From assembly GCF_900108175.1 (NCBI RefSeq), contig NZ_FNVO01000018.1, positions 62,001-126,000 of the forward strand: a stretch of 64,000 nucleotides of DNA. Reading direction: 5' to 3'. The first letter of the stretch is position 1. Each line of letters opens with the position of its first letter. Of the stretch, positions 26,848 through 34,778 are shown one piece after another. The notes below the pieces were generated by a model. The model made no database searches, had not been told where the DNA came from, and saw nothing but the letters and a program-made list of their open reading frames with translations. A program made the position numbers and the translations under genes. This stretch comes from Thermomonospora echinospora. Its GTDB lineage: Bacteria; Actinomycetota; Actinomycetes; Streptosporangiales; Streptosporangiaceae.

Positions 26848-26931
26848 AGGCGGTCCAGCGTCTCGCGCCGACCGGGCGTCCGCCTGACCTCGATCAGGCA
26901 GGGCAGGTCAGCGGGCAACCGGGCGATCGTC
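26848..26931 (-). pseudogene. Inverted fragment of the unknown gene at 23837
   Basis: The minus strand of 26848-26928 aligns without gaps with 24184-24264 of the upstream gene, 75 of 81 bases identical by eye, reading ARLPADLPCLIEVRR. About half of the six differences are silent. Flanking sequence on both sides is unrelated, and the reading frame leads nowhere. It is a scrap of a paralogue or of an inverted duplication. Confidence 0.75.
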
Positions 26932-26971
26932 ACCCGGCGTCGGCGCCTCGCCGGGAGGCGGCGCGGGTCCG

Positions 26972-27463
26972 TCAGGAGGCAGGGGGGACGACCAGGGCGG
27001 TGGCGATGGCGGCCAGGCCTTCGGAGCGGCCGGTGAGGCCGAGGCCGTCGGTGGTGGTGGCCGAGACGCTGACACAGGCGCCGCCCAAGGCCTCGCTGAG
27101 GGTCTTCTCGGCCTCGGCGCGGCGACGGCCGATCTTGGGCCGGTTGCCGATCACCTGGATCGCCACGTTGCCGATGACGCAGCCGCGTTCGGCCAGCAGC
27201 CGGGCGACCTCCCGGAGCAGGTCGGTGCCGGAGGCGCCGTGCCAGCGGGGGTCGGCGGTGCCGAACACCGCACCCAGATCGCCGAGCCCCGCGGCCGACA
27301 GCAAGGCGTCGCAGGCCGCGTGCGCGGCGACGTCGCCGTCGGAGTGACCCGACAGGCCGTCCCCCTCACCGGGCCAGTGCAGCCCGGCGACCCACAGCGG
27401 GCGGCCGGAACCGAACGGGTGGACGTCGGTCCCGACGCCCACCCGGGGAATCTGCGCGCCCAA
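26972..27463 (-). CDS. ispF: 2-C-methyl-D-erythritol 2,4-cyclodiphosphate synthase
   Basis: A 163-residue MEP-pathway enzyme for isoprenoid precursors. Metal ligands are in GTDVHPF and [17 protein letters not shown]; the C-terminal motif is [19 protein letters not shown]. It begins two bases after the carD stop. TTG at 27463 gives the coupled start; GTG at 27442 (RVGVGTDVH) is a shorter alternative. The ispD gene, which commonly lies between carD and ispF in actinobacteria, is absent here. Confidence 0.95.
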   Translation of the reverse strand: MGAQIPRVGVGTDVHPFGSGRPLWVAGLHWPGEGDGLSGHSDGDVAAHAACDALLSAAGLGDLGAVFGTADPRWHGASGTDLLREVARLLAERGCVIGNVAIQVIGNRPKIGRRRAEAEKTLSEALGGACVSVSATTTDGLGLTGRSEGLAAIATALVVPPAS

Positions 27464-27465
27464 AG

Positions 27466-27948
27466 TCAGCCGGTGAGAACCTCGTCGAGGAGGGCCTCGG
27501 CCTTGTCCTCGTTGGTCTTCTCTGCCAGCGCGAGCTCACTGACCAGTATCTGCCGCGCCTTGGCCAGCATCCGCTTCTCGCCCGCCGACAGGCCGCGTTC
27601 CTTGTCGCGCCGCCACAGGTCGCGGACCACCTCGGCGACCTTGTTGACGTCGCCGGAGGCGAGCTTCTCCAGATTGGCCTTGTAACGCCGCGACCAGTTG
27701 GTCGGCTCCTCGGTGTAGGGTGCGCGGAGCACCTCGAACACCTTCTCCAGACCCTCCTGGCCCACGACGTCGCGGACACCGACGTCCTCGACGTTCTCGA
27801 CGGGGACGCGTACTGTCAGGTCGCCCTTGTCGACCTTCAAGACCAGGTAGGTCTTATCCTCACCTTTGATGGTGCGAGTCTCGATGGCTTCGATCCGAGC
27901 AGCCCCATGGTGGGGGTAGACGACGGTGTCGCCGACCGTGAAAGTCAT
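27466..27948 (-). CDS. carD: CarD-family RNA polymerase-binding transcription factor
   Basis: A 160-residue protein. The N-terminal RNA-polymerase-interaction domain ([20 protein letters not shown] to about 60) and the C-terminal helical DNA-binding domain ([38 protein letters not shown]) are those of mycobacterial CarD. It stabilises open promoter complexes, notably at rRNA promoters. It is the first gene of a carD-ispF unit and divergent from a membrane protein gene. Confidence 0.95.
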   Translation of the reverse strand: MTFTVGDTVVYPHHGAARIEAIETRTIKGEDKTYLVLKVDKGDLTVRVPVENVEDVGVRDVVGQEGLEKVFEVLRAPYTEEPTNWSRRYKANLEKLASGDVNKVAEVVRDLWRRDKERGLSAGEKRMLAKARQILVSELALAEKTNEDKAEALLDEVLTG

Positions 27949-28308
27949 GTGACGAGTACCCCTTCCGCTAAGAGCCAGGATACCACGGGCCCAGTGGTGA
28001 CCGCATCGACCTTATGGACAAATCCGCAGGTCAGCCCCCTAAATGGGGCCTTGACAAAGGCCCTGAACAGTGTCTTCGGCACTGTTTTCACCGGACTGGG
28101 AGCCCTTTCGGCGGGCCGTCGCCGGCGCCGCGGACGGCCGCGCATACTCCCCGGCGACCTGGGGACACTCGACTCCAAGCGCGACATGGCGGGCGGGTCC
28201 CCTTCGGGATGCCGCGCCATACTGGAAGGTGAGCCCGCCGGACCGCCGGGTGAACCCCGGTCAGCCCCTTGGCCCGGTGCCCGGCGGCACGGAAGGCGGA
28301 GGTGCGGC
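27949..28308. other. Divergent intergenic region upstream of carD
   Basis: About 360 bases without a gene, holding the carD promoter/leader and the promoter of the 28309 gene. The notable content is three adjacent short inverted repeats between 28037 and 28086 (see the next entry). I could not pick promoter boxes with confidence. Confidence 0.5.
28037..28086. promoter_or_regulatory. Cluster of three hairpins in the carD upstream region
   Basis: Three consecutive inverted repeats. CCCC/GGGG flank TAAAT at about 28037-28048. GGGCCTT (28046-28052) and AAGGCCC (28057-28063) enclose a 4-base loop. AACAGTG (28066-28072) and CACTGTT (28080-28086) enclose 7 bases containing CTTCGG. The first two overlap and so could compete. 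They lie about 90-140 bases upstream of the carD start, on whichever transcript crosses them. Function unknown. Confidence 0.5.
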
Positions 28309-29091
28309 GTGAGGCCAGACGGCGACCCCGAGCACGACGACTACGGCCTGCCCCGGATCGACGTGGTGATCCCCGACGATGCCCGGGAACTGGAACGCGA
28401 CCTGATCGCCTACCGCCGCGAGGAGCGCCGCAAGCGCCGCGGCAGACGGCTGCGGCGGCTGGCACGGCCGTTCGAGCGCTTCGGGCCGGCGGCCCCCCTG
28501 CTCGTCGGAGCCCTGATCATCGCACTGATCAGCGGGACGCTGCTGACCGTGCTGGGCCCTCGGTCCACGCCCCGGCCCACCGTGGGCCCGATGGCCACCG
28601 GCCCGGCCGCGCCGCCCGGCCGGGTCGGCGGGACACTGCCGGCCGGCACGGTCACCGTGCTCACCGGGGCCGACTCCCGCGAACTGCCGCTGGCGGACCT
28701 GCGCGCGGGAGTGATCGGCATCGTGCCGCCCGGCTGTGACTGCGGGGACGCGGTGGCGGCGCTGGCCAAGGCCACCCGCACCCACACGGTCCGCTTCTGG
28801 CTGGTCGCCGACCGGCGGCGCGCCACCGTCCCGGCCCAGGAGTCCACCAGGCGGCTGCGCGCGCTGGCCGGGAAGTCTCACGAGGGGACACCCGGCCTGA
28901 TCGAGGATCCCCGGCAGGTGCTCGCCTCCGCCTACGGCCCGGCTCCGGGCACCAACGGCGCCCGCATGACCGCGGTCCTCGTACACGCCGACGGGGTGGT
29001 GGGCGAGGTCGTCCGCGACCCTCATCCCGGCCCCGCGCTGACCGCCAGGATCGGCGGGCTCAAGACCGCCGGCGCCCACGCCCCGGGCTGA
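28309..29091 (+). CDS. Single-pass membrane protein with extracytoplasmic thioredoxin-like-looking domain
   Basis: A 260-residue protein. A charged cytoplasmic N-terminus of about 65 residues precedes one transmembrane helix (about 66-85; LLVGALIIALISGTLLTVLG) and a Pro/Thr-rich linker. The outside domain (about 110-255) has TVLTGADSRELPLADLRAGV and GCDCGDAVAALAKATRTHTVRFWLVAD. That recalls a peroxiredoxin/thioredoxin fold with C-x-C instead of C-x-x-C. GTG 28309 is supported by GGAGG six bases upstream. Function not known. Confidence 0.8.
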   Translation: MRPDGDPEHDDYGLPRIDVVIPDDARELERDLIAYRREERRKRRGRRLRRLARPFERFGPAAPLLVGALIIALISGTLLTVLGPRSTPRPTVGPMATGPAAPPGRVGGTLPAGTVTVLTGADSRELPLADLRAGVIGIVPPGCDCGDAVAALAKATRTHTVRFWLVADRRRATVPAQESTRRLRALAGKSHEGTPGLIEDPRQVLASAYGPAPGTNGARMTAVLVHADGVVGEVVRDPHPGPALTARIGGLKTAGAHAPG

Positions 29092-29108
29092 GCCGGGACT
29101 CCCGCCGC

Positions 29109-29144
29109 GACGCCCGCAGGGACGTCCGCAGGAACGTCCGCAGG
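29109..29144. repeat. 12-bp tandem repeat, three copies
   Basis: GACGCCCGCAGG, GACGTCCGCAGG and AACGTCCGCAGG follow one another, each 12 bp, just after the previous gene. The unit length matches the repeat at 26614, but the sequence differs. Confidence 0.6.
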
Positions 29145-29339
29145 GCGGACGGCCGGACGAGCGGCCACCGGGCGAGTCGGTGCCCGAATCGTCACCGCCG
29201 CCTGCAACGCCACCCCAATGGGCGGCCTTAGGGTTGTCCTCGCTACTCTTCCTCTGGCGAAAGACGCGTGCCTTGACCGGCAAGGTACGGCAGAGCCCGC
29301 GCATCGTCCCTGTATCCCTTTTGCGAGGAGATCGTCGCC

Positions 29340-30047
29340 GTGATCCGCAACAGCCGCCGAGTGTTCGCGCTCACCGTCGCGGGTGCCGTCGCCTTCGCAC
29401 CGGTGATGTCCGGCTGCGCGGCCGGCCACGCCCCGCAGACGGCCATGCCCACCCAGCTGACCGAGGGCTTGAACGTGTCGGTGCCCGAGGGGGCCGCACG
29501 CTCCGAGATCGACATTCGCAACATGTTCGTGCTCGGCCCGGCGGCCGGCCCAACGGCGACCCCGACGGCCGGGCCGGCCGCACCGGGCAGCTCGGTACCG
29601 CTGTACGGCACCTTCATCAACCAGGTGAGGGGGCGCGCGGACCGGCTGGTGGCGGTGACCTCGCCGTCGTTCCGCCAGGCACAGATCACCGGCGGCGGCG
29701 TCGTTCTGCCGGCCGCGACGGAGTCCGGGGGCCAGGCCGTGCGGCTGTTCGCCCAGCAGGGACAGACCCCGCCGGTCGTGCTGCAGGGGCTGACCACCCC
29801 GCTGCTCGGCGGCGAAACGATCCGGCTGACGCTGCGCTTCGAGAAGGCCGGCTCGATCACCGTGCCGGTGCCGGTGGTGCCGCAGCAGGGCGAGTACGCC
29901 ACCTACGCGGCCGTCCCGACCCCCACGCCCGCCCCGACGGGCGTCCCGCCGGTCACCGAGTCGCCGACCGTGCAGCAGACCGTCACCCCGGGGATCACCC
30001 AGACGCCGGTACCCACCCCGACCGTGCCCAGCGCCTCCCCGCACTGA
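29340..30047 (+). CDS. Lipoprotein with PCu(A)C-like domain lacking the copper ligands
   Basis: A 235-residue secreted lipoprotein. The signal peptide ends in the lipobox MSGC (Cys about 25). A PCu(A)C-like beta-domain (about 75-185) is recognisable from ADRLVAVTSPSFRQAQI and ETIRLTLRFEKAGSITVPVP. The His/Met copper positions of the family (H-x-M and the H before M-L-x-G-L) read as other residues here (PVVLQGLTTPL), so copper binding is doubtful. The last 45 residues are a Thr/Pro-rich tail of VPTPTPAP type. GTG 29340 has GAGGAG upstream. A hairpin terminator follows. Confidence 0.8.
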   Translation: MIRNSRRVFALTVAGAVAFAPVMSGCAAGHAPQTAMPTQLTEGLNVSVPEGAARSEIDIRNMFVLGPAAGPTATPTAGPAAPGSSVPLYGTFINQVRGRADRLVAVTSPSFRQAQITGGGVVLPAATESGGQAVRLFAQQGQTPPVVLQGLTTPLLGGETIRLTLRFEKAGSITVPVPVVPQQGEYATYAAVPTPTPAPTGVPPVTESPTVQQTVTPGITQTPVPTPTVPSASPH

Positions 30048-30419
30048 GCCGACCCCACACCGACCACACGCGCGTAAGGGTCGGCCACCACACGGTGACC
30101 GGCCCTTCCCGTGGCCTGCGGAACCACGGTCCCGCGTGCTCGTCCACTCAACGCTGAGACGGTGCGACAGACAGCGAAGCCGCGCGACCATGCCCTCGGC
30201 TCCGCCTACGGACTCCGCTCCGCCTCGTCATCTCTGAGCCTGGGCTTGTCTGGCGGACATCCGCACCACGCATCCCGTCTGAGCTCCCCGGCCTCAACGA
30301 CCGTCACAAGTGCGGACGGGCTTCCCGGAGTCGCAGGCCCCCGCCGGAGGCATGCCGGAACCTCTCCCGATGCCGGCCGATGGGTGATCATGAGACGGTG
30401 AGGGTGGAGGTGAGTGCGT
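30048..30419. other. Intergenic stretch without a recognised gene
   Basis: About 370 bases between the lipoprotein and the zinc-ribbon gene. It has the terminator at 30076-30107 and then sequence of mixed codon character in all frames. Nothing else is supportable. Confidence 0.5.
30076..30107 (+). terminator. Terminator hairpin after the lipoprotein gene
   Basis: AAGGGTCGGCCACC (30076-30089) pairs with GGTGACCGGCCCTT (30094-30107) across an ACAC loop, with one G-T pair and one mismatch. It starts 28 bases after the stop. Confidence 0.75.
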
Positions 30420-30641
30420 ATGGCTCGTGCTAAGCCCGTGTCCGTCACCATCGGGACTCAGCCGTTCGTGTGCACCGTGTGCAGGTCGGCGTTGTTCTGG
30501 GAGCGACGGACGCGCTTGCCGACGCACAGCGGAGTGGGGTTCGCGCCGTCGGCGACGGGGTTGCTCTGCACGGGATGCGGCTACCTCCACTGGTTCCAGA
30601 ACGACAATTTGCGGCTCTGGAAGCAAGACGAGCAACAGTAG
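30420..30641 (+). CDS. Small zinc-ribbon protein
   Basis: A 73-residue protein with two CxxC knuckles, CTVC (about 18-21) and CTGC (about 50-53), the pattern of a zinc ribbon. The rest (RSALFWERRTRLPTHSG, YLHWFQNDNLRLW) is aromatic and basic. GGAGG nine bases before the ATG at 30420 sets the start over the GTG at 30414. It ends convergent with regX3. Function unknown; nucleic-acid binding is plausible. Confidence 0.75.
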   Translation: MARAKPVSVTIGTQPFVCTVCRSALFWERRTRLPTHSGVGFAPSATGLLCTGCGYLHWFQNDNLRLWKQDEQQ

Positions 30642-30849
30642 GTCCACAGGCGGCGGCACGGCCGCGTGACGGTCGGTCGGGTCGCGGGGCCGGCGGAGGT
30701 GGCACGATGCGCGGCCCGGCATGGCCGTCCGGTGACCGGCGCCCACGCCGCACGCTCCGGGCGGCCTGGCGCGGGGCCGCGCAGCGGCCTGAGCGCCGCT
30801 GCCCCTTGACCAGGTGGAGTCCGCGGCTGAGGCAAGATCGGGAACGCTA

Positions 30850-30901
30850 GTGCCCTGCATGTGCTCTCAGGGCCTGGGCGGTGAGGGCACATGCAGGGCA
30901 C
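30850..30901. terminator. Long inverted repeat, bidirectional terminator of regX3 and the zinc-ribbon gene
   Basis: GTGCCCTGCATGTGC (30850-30864) and GCACATGCAGGGCAC (30887-30901) are perfectly complementary over 15 bp. The 22-base centre can pair further (CTCA/TGAG). It lies 11 bases after the regX3 stop, so it probably ends senX3-regX3 transcription. Confidence 0.8.
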
Positions 30902-30911
30902 AGCGGGTCCG

Positions 30912-31592
30912 CTAGGGCTCGAACTTGTAGCCGAGGCCCCGTACGGTAACGATGTAGCGCGGGGTGGACGGGGACGGCTCGATCTTGGCGCGCAGCCGCT
31001 TGATGTGAACGTCCAGGGTCTTGGTGTCGCCCACGTAGTCGGCGCCCCACACCCGGTCGATGAGCTGCATCCGGGTCAGCACCCGCCCGGCGTTGCGCAG
31101 CAGGACCTCCAGCAGCTCGAACTCCTTCAGCGGCAGCTGTACGCTCTCGCCGTCCACGCTGACCACATGGCGTTCGACGTCCATCCGGACGGGGCCGGCC
31201 TCCAGGGTGGCGGGCGTGGGCTCCTCCACATCTCCCTGGCGGCGCAGCACGGCGCGCATGCGGGCGATCAGCTCGCGGGTGGAGAACGGCTTGGTGACGT
31301 AGTCGTCGGCGCCCAGCTCCAGGCCGACCACCTTGTCCACCTCGCTGTCCTTGGCGGTCAGCATGATCACCGGCACGTTGGAGCGGGCGCGTAGCTCCCG
31401 GCACACCTCGGTGCCGGGCAGCCCCGGCAGCATCAGGTCCAGCAGGACCAGGTCGGCGCCGTTGCGCTCGAAGATCTCCAGCGCGTCGGGGCCGGTGGCC
31501 GCGACCGCCACCTCGAAGCCCTCCTTGCGGAGGTTGTACGACAGTGCGTCGCTGAACGACTCCTCGTCTTCCACGACGAGCACACGAGTCAC
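30912..31592 (-). CDS. regX3: Response regulator RegX3/PhoP type
   Basis: A 226-residue OmpR-family regulator for phosphate response. The receiver domain has the acidic pair VVEDEE, the phosphoacceptor Asp in VLLDLMLPGLPG (about 52), Thr in MLTAKD and Lys in YVTKPF. The winged helix (about 130-226) has LLRNAGRVLTRMQLIDRVWG and RYIVTVRGLGYKFEP. The GTG start overlaps the senX3 stop (GTGA). Its likely binding sites are the PHO box at 32872-32915. Confidence 0.95.
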   Translation of the reverse strand: MTRVLVVEDEESFSDALSYNLRKEGFEVAVAATGPDALEIFERNGADLVLLDLMLPGLPGTEVCRELRARSNVPVIMLTAKDSEVDKVVGLELGADDYVTKPFSTRELIARMRAVLRRQGDVEEPTPATLEAGPVRMDVERHVVSVDGESVQLPLKEFELLEVLLRNAGRVLTRMQLIDRVWGADYVGDTKTLDVHIKRLRAKIEPSPSTPRYIVTVRGLGYKFEP

Positions 31593-32809
31593 GGTGTGGC
31601 CTCCCGGGCATTGTCCATCGCAGACCCCGCAGAGGTTCTCGGGGCCGTAGGGGGCTGGGTGGAGTGGCCGTCGCCGCGCAGCAGCGGCAGCCGTAGCGTG
31701 AAGGTCGATCCGGAGCCCTCCTTGCTCCAGACGACGACCTCACCGCCGTGCTTGGTGGTCACGTGCTTGACGATGGCCAGGCCGAGGCCGGTGCCACCGG
31801 TCTGCCGGGACCGGGCCGGGTCGACCCGGTAGAAGCGCTCGAAGATCCGTTCGAGCTCGACCTCCGGGATGCCGATGCCCTGGTCGGTCACGGTGACCTC
31901 GACGTGGTCGGGATCGGCCTGGCGGGTGCCGATGGCGACCTTGGTGTGCTCGGGGCTGTAGGCCACCGCGTTGTCGATGAGGTTGCGCAGCGCGGTCGTC
32001 AGCAGCTCCTCGTCACCGCGGACCCGCAGCCCGCTCAGGCCGCCGCAGACCAGCTCGATGTCCTTGGCCTCGGCCTTGATCTGGCAGCGGTCCACGGCCT
32101 CGGCGATGATGTCGTCCACCGCCACCCGGCGCAGCGCGTCCAGCGGCTCGTCGCCCTGCACCCGCGACAGCGTCATCAAGTCCTGCACCAGGTTGGTCAG
32201 CCGTACCGACTCGTGCTGCATGCGGCCGGTGAAGCGGCGCACCGCGTCGGGGTCGTCGGCCGCTCCGGCGACGGTCTCGGCCAGCAGCGCCAGCGCGCCG
32301 ACCGGGGTCTTGAGCTCGTGGCTGACGTTGGCGACGAAGTCGCGGCGGATGGCCTCCACCCGGCGCATCTCGGTGAGGTCCTCGGCCAGCACCAGCACCA
32401 GCCCGTGGGTGCCCAGCGGGGCGACCCGGACGGCGAACCACCGTCCCTCGACGCGGGCCCGGCTGCGCGAGGGCCGCACCTGGATCTCGGTCTCGCGGAT
32501 CTCCCCGTCCCGGCGTACCAGCCGGGCCATCACCAGCAGCTCGTCGACGACCAGCCGGTCGCCGCTGACCAACCCGAACGCGCGGGCCGCGGAGCTGGCG
32601 CGCAGCACCCGGTCCTCCCGGTCCAGCACGACGGCGGACGAGCGCAGCACGCTGAGCACCGAGGCGACGCCCGGCGGCAGCACCGAGCCAGGTGCCGTGG
32701 GACGCTCGGCCCGTTGGGCGCGCTCGCTCACCCGGACGGCCAGCCCGGCGGTGAGGCCGATCGCCAGCCCGGCCAGCCCGGTCAGCGCCGCGACTATCTC
32801 CACCTCCAC
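31589..32809 (-). CDS. senX3: Sensor histidine kinase SenX3/PhoR type
   Basis: A 406-residue kinase. One N-terminal helix (about 3-24; VAALTGLAGLAIGLTAGLAV) without a large periplasmic part is followed by a PAS-like domain (about 50-155), H-box FVANVSHELKTPVGAL and N-box NLIDNAVAYSPE. Then come G1 DQGIGIP, F-box FERFYRVD and G2 GGTGLGLAIVKH. As in mycobacteria it probably senses phosphate through the Pst/PhoU complex rather than directly. The start is taken at GTG 32809, giving the short family-type N-terminus; GTG 32803 is also possible. It is divergent from phoU. Confidence 0.94.
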   Translation of the reverse strand: MEVEIVAALTGLAGLAIGLTAGLAVRVSERAQRAERPTAPGSVLPPGVASVLSVLRSSAVVLDREDRVLRASSAARAFGLVSGDRLVVDELLVMARLVRRDGEIRETEIQVRPSRSRARVEGRWFAVRVAPLGTHGLVLVLAEDLTEMRRVEAIRRDFVANVSHELKTPVGALALLAETVAGAADDPDAVRRFTGRMQHESVRLTNLVQDLMTLSRVQGDEPLDALRRVAVDDIIAEAVDRCQIKAEAKDIELVCGGLSGLRVRGDEELLTTALRNLIDNAVAYSPEHTKVAIGTRQADPDHVEVTVTDQGIGIPEVELERIFERFYRVDPARSRQTGGTGLGLAIVKHVTTKHGGEVVVWSKEGSGSTFTLRLPLLRGDGHSTQPPTAPRTSAGSAMDNAREATP

Positions 32810-32871
32810 ATCTCGGATCGTAGGCGGCGTTCCGGGCCGTCCTGCACCAGGCGGGTGTCCCAAGTCGTCAC

Positions 32872-32915
32872 GTTCGCCCAAAGTTCACTTCTTTATTCGG
32901 GCTTGTTCACTGCGG
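32872..32915. promoter_or_regulatory. PHO box: four 11-bp direct repeats between senX3 and phoU
   Basis: Units GTTCGCCCAAA, GTTCACTTCTT, TATTCGGGCTT and GTTCACTGCGG follow each other at exactly 11-bp spacing. This is the organisation of Streptomyces PhoP (PHO box) sites, built on G(T/G)TCAYYYR-like repeats. The box lies in the divergent senX3/phoU promoter region, 57 bases before the phoU start. Confidence 0.85.
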
Positions 32916-32971
32916 TGGGTCATTCTGTGCGCTGGACCTTTCCGACTCCGACAGCAGCAGGGGCTCTCCAA

Positions 32972-33637
32972 TTGCGCGACATCTACCACGAGGAACTCGA
33001 CGGGCTCTCCGACAGGCTCGTCGAGATGACGCGGCTGGTCCGCCAGGCCATGACCCAGGCGGTGACCGCGCTGCTGGACGCCGACCTGCGGCTGTCGGAA
33101 GAGGTGATCGGCGGGGACGACCGGGTCAACAAGATCGACGCGGAGATCGAGGAGACCGTCTTCGACCTGATGGCCCGCCAGCAGCCGGTGGCCGGCGATC
33201 TGCGGACGTTGATCACCACGCTGCGGATGAGCGGTGACCTGGAGCGGATGGGTGACCTGGCGGTGCACATCGCCAAGACCGCGCGCCGCCGGCACCCCGA
33301 GTCGGCGGTGCCGCCGGAGCTGACGGTCACGGTGCTGGAGATGGGCCAGATCGCCGAGCGGATGGTCGCCAAGGCAGGCAGCGTGATCGCCTCCAGGAAC
33401 GTGGAGATGGGCCTGGAGCTGGACGCCGACGACGACGCCATGGACCGGCTGCACCGCAGGCTGTTCGACGTGCTGCTGTCGCCCAAGTGGACGCACGGGG
33501 TCGAGCCGGCCGTGGACATCACGCTGGCCGGCCGGTACTTCGAGCGGTTCGCCGACCACGCGGTGCACGTTGCCGAGAACATGGTCTACCTGATCACCGG
33601 CCAGCGCCCCGCGGAGATCAACGACCTGTCCGATTGA
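32972..33637 (+). CDS. phoU: Phosphate signalling protein PhoU
   Basis: A 221-residue all-helical protein made of two PhoU repeats. Metal-binding E/D motifs are EEVIGGDDRVNKIDAEIE and the RFADHAVHVAENM region. It damps the kinase when phosphate is sufficient. The start is TTG at 32972 with AGGGG nine bases upstream; the family start ...RDIYHEELDGLSDRLVEMTRLV follows at once. It is divergent from senX3 across the PHO box. Confidence 0.95.
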   Translation: MRDIYHEELDGLSDRLVEMTRLVRQAMTQAVTALLDADLRLSEEVIGGDDRVNKIDAEIEETVFDLMARQQPVAGDLRTLITTLRMSGDLERMGDLAVHIAKTARRRHPESAVPPELTVTVLEMGQIAERMVAKAGSVIASRNVEMGLELDADDDAMDRLHRRLFDVLLSPKWTHGVEPAVDITLAGRYFERFADHAVHVAENMVYLITGQRPAEINDLSD

Positions 33638-33874
33638 CGGCCGCGGCCCCGCCCCTGACGGACGGCGGGAGGGTCCGTCTTCGGTGGGCCGGCCTGTCGG
33701 GCGAGGCGTTCGCGCAGGCGGATCGAGGTTGCGCAGTCGGCGTGGACGCGAGTTCCACCGTTTTCCGGGCACTCCCCCGCCGGCGGGCGGCGGCAGGCGG
33801 GCCACTCGCGGGCGGCCCTCAGCGGAGTAAGGGGTTCCGCCCGGCCTGACGGCAGGATCTCGATCAGATGACAG

Positions 33875-33908
33875 AACGTCCGGCGGCCCCGAGGGGCGGC
33901 CGGACGTT
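33875..33908. terminator. Terminator hairpin downstream of gpmA
   Basis: AACGTCCGGC (33875-33884) pairs with GCCGGACGTT (33899-33908), with a GC-rich inner part. It lies 18 bases after the gpmA stop on the minus strand and could also stop phoU read-through. Confidence 0.8.
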
Positions 33909-33925
33909 CGTGCGGCGTGCGGCGG

Positions 33926-34768
33926 TTACTTCTTCTTGGCGGCCTTGCGGTCGGCCCGGCTGGGCTTCTTGGCGGCGGCCTTCGGGGCGGGCTTGGGGGC
34001 GGGGGCCTTGGCGCCGCCGGCCGAGGACGCGCCCTGGTTCTTGACGGCCTCGATGGCGGCCTTGGCGGCGGCCGGGTCCAGGTACTCCCCGCCCTTCTTG
34101 AGCGGCGCGAAGTCGTCGTCGAGCTCGTACACCAGCGGGATGCCGGTGGGGATGTTCAGCTCGGCGATGTCGGTGTCGGAGATGTCGTCCAGGTGCTTGA
34201 CCAGGGCGCGCAGCGAGTTGCCGTGCGCGGCGACGAGCACGGTGCGCCCGGCGGCCAGGTCCGGCACGATCGCGTCGTACCAGTAGGGCAGCATCCGGTC
34301 CACCACGTCGGCCAGGCACTCGGTGCGCGGGATCAGCTCCGACGGCAGGTGCGCGTACTTCAGGTCGTTGACCTGGGACAGCGGGTCCTTGTCGTCGATC
34401 GGCGGCGGCGGGGTGTCATAGGAGCGGCGCCAGATCTTGAACTGCTCCTCGCCGTACTCCTCGCGGGTCTGCGCCTTGTTCTTGCCCTGCAGGGCGCCGT
34501 AGTGCCGCTCGTTGAGCCGCCAGGACCGGCGGACCGGGATCCACAGCAGGTCGGCCACGTCCAGGGCGATGTTGGCGGTGCGGATCGCCCGCTTGAGCAC
34601 CGAGGTGTGTACCACGTCGGGGGTGATGTCGGCGTCCAGCAGCAGGTCGCCGCCGTTGGTCGCCTCGCTCTCGCCCTTGGCGGACAGGTCCACGTCCACC
34701 CATCCGGTGAACAGGCCCTCCGCGTTCCACACGCTTTCCCCATGCCGGAGCAAAACCAAGGTCGCCAT
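33926..34768 (-). CDS. gpmA: 2,3-bisphosphoglycerate-dependent phosphoglycerate mutase with basic C-terminal tail
   Basis: A 280-residue glycolytic enzyme. The phosphohistidine motif [20 protein letters not shown] begins at residue 4, and the second active-site His is in [16 protein letters not shown]. The catalytic core ends near 240, the usual family length. The last 35 or so residues form an extension of Ala/Pro/Lys type ([19 protein letters not shown]), as in histone-like proteins. It belongs to the mshA-YbjN-gpmA order known from Mycobacterium. Confidence 0.95.
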   Translation of the reverse strand: MATLVLLRHGESVWNAEGLFTGWVDVDLSAKGESEATNGGDLLLDADITPDVVHTSVLKRAIRTANIALDVADLLWIPVRRSWRLNERHYGALQGKNKAQTREEYGEEQFKIWRRSYDTPPPPIDDKDPLSQVNDLKYAHLPSELIPRTECLADVVDRMLPYWYDAIVPDLAAGRTVLVAAHGNSLRALVKHLDDISDTDIAELNIPTGIPLVYELDDDFAPLKKGGEYLDPAAAKAAIEAVKNQGASSAGGAKAPAPKPAPKAAAKKPSRADRKAAKKK

Positions 34769-34778
34769 AGTCGAAAGC

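Larger units (their letters stand above)
26564..26971. other. Non-coding stretch with tandem repeat and pseudogene scrap
   Basis: About 400 bases between the CBS gene and the end of ispF with no intact gene. It contains the 12-bp tandem repeat (26614-26668) and an inverted 81-bp copy of part of the gene at 23837 (26848-26931). The mix suggests a recombination-prone, decaying spot. Confidence 0.6.

Noticed and set aside
30206-30451. Minus-strand 81-codon frame in the intergenic stretch after the lipoprotein
   Set aside because: Overlaps the start of the zinc-ribbon gene, irregular codon use, no motif.
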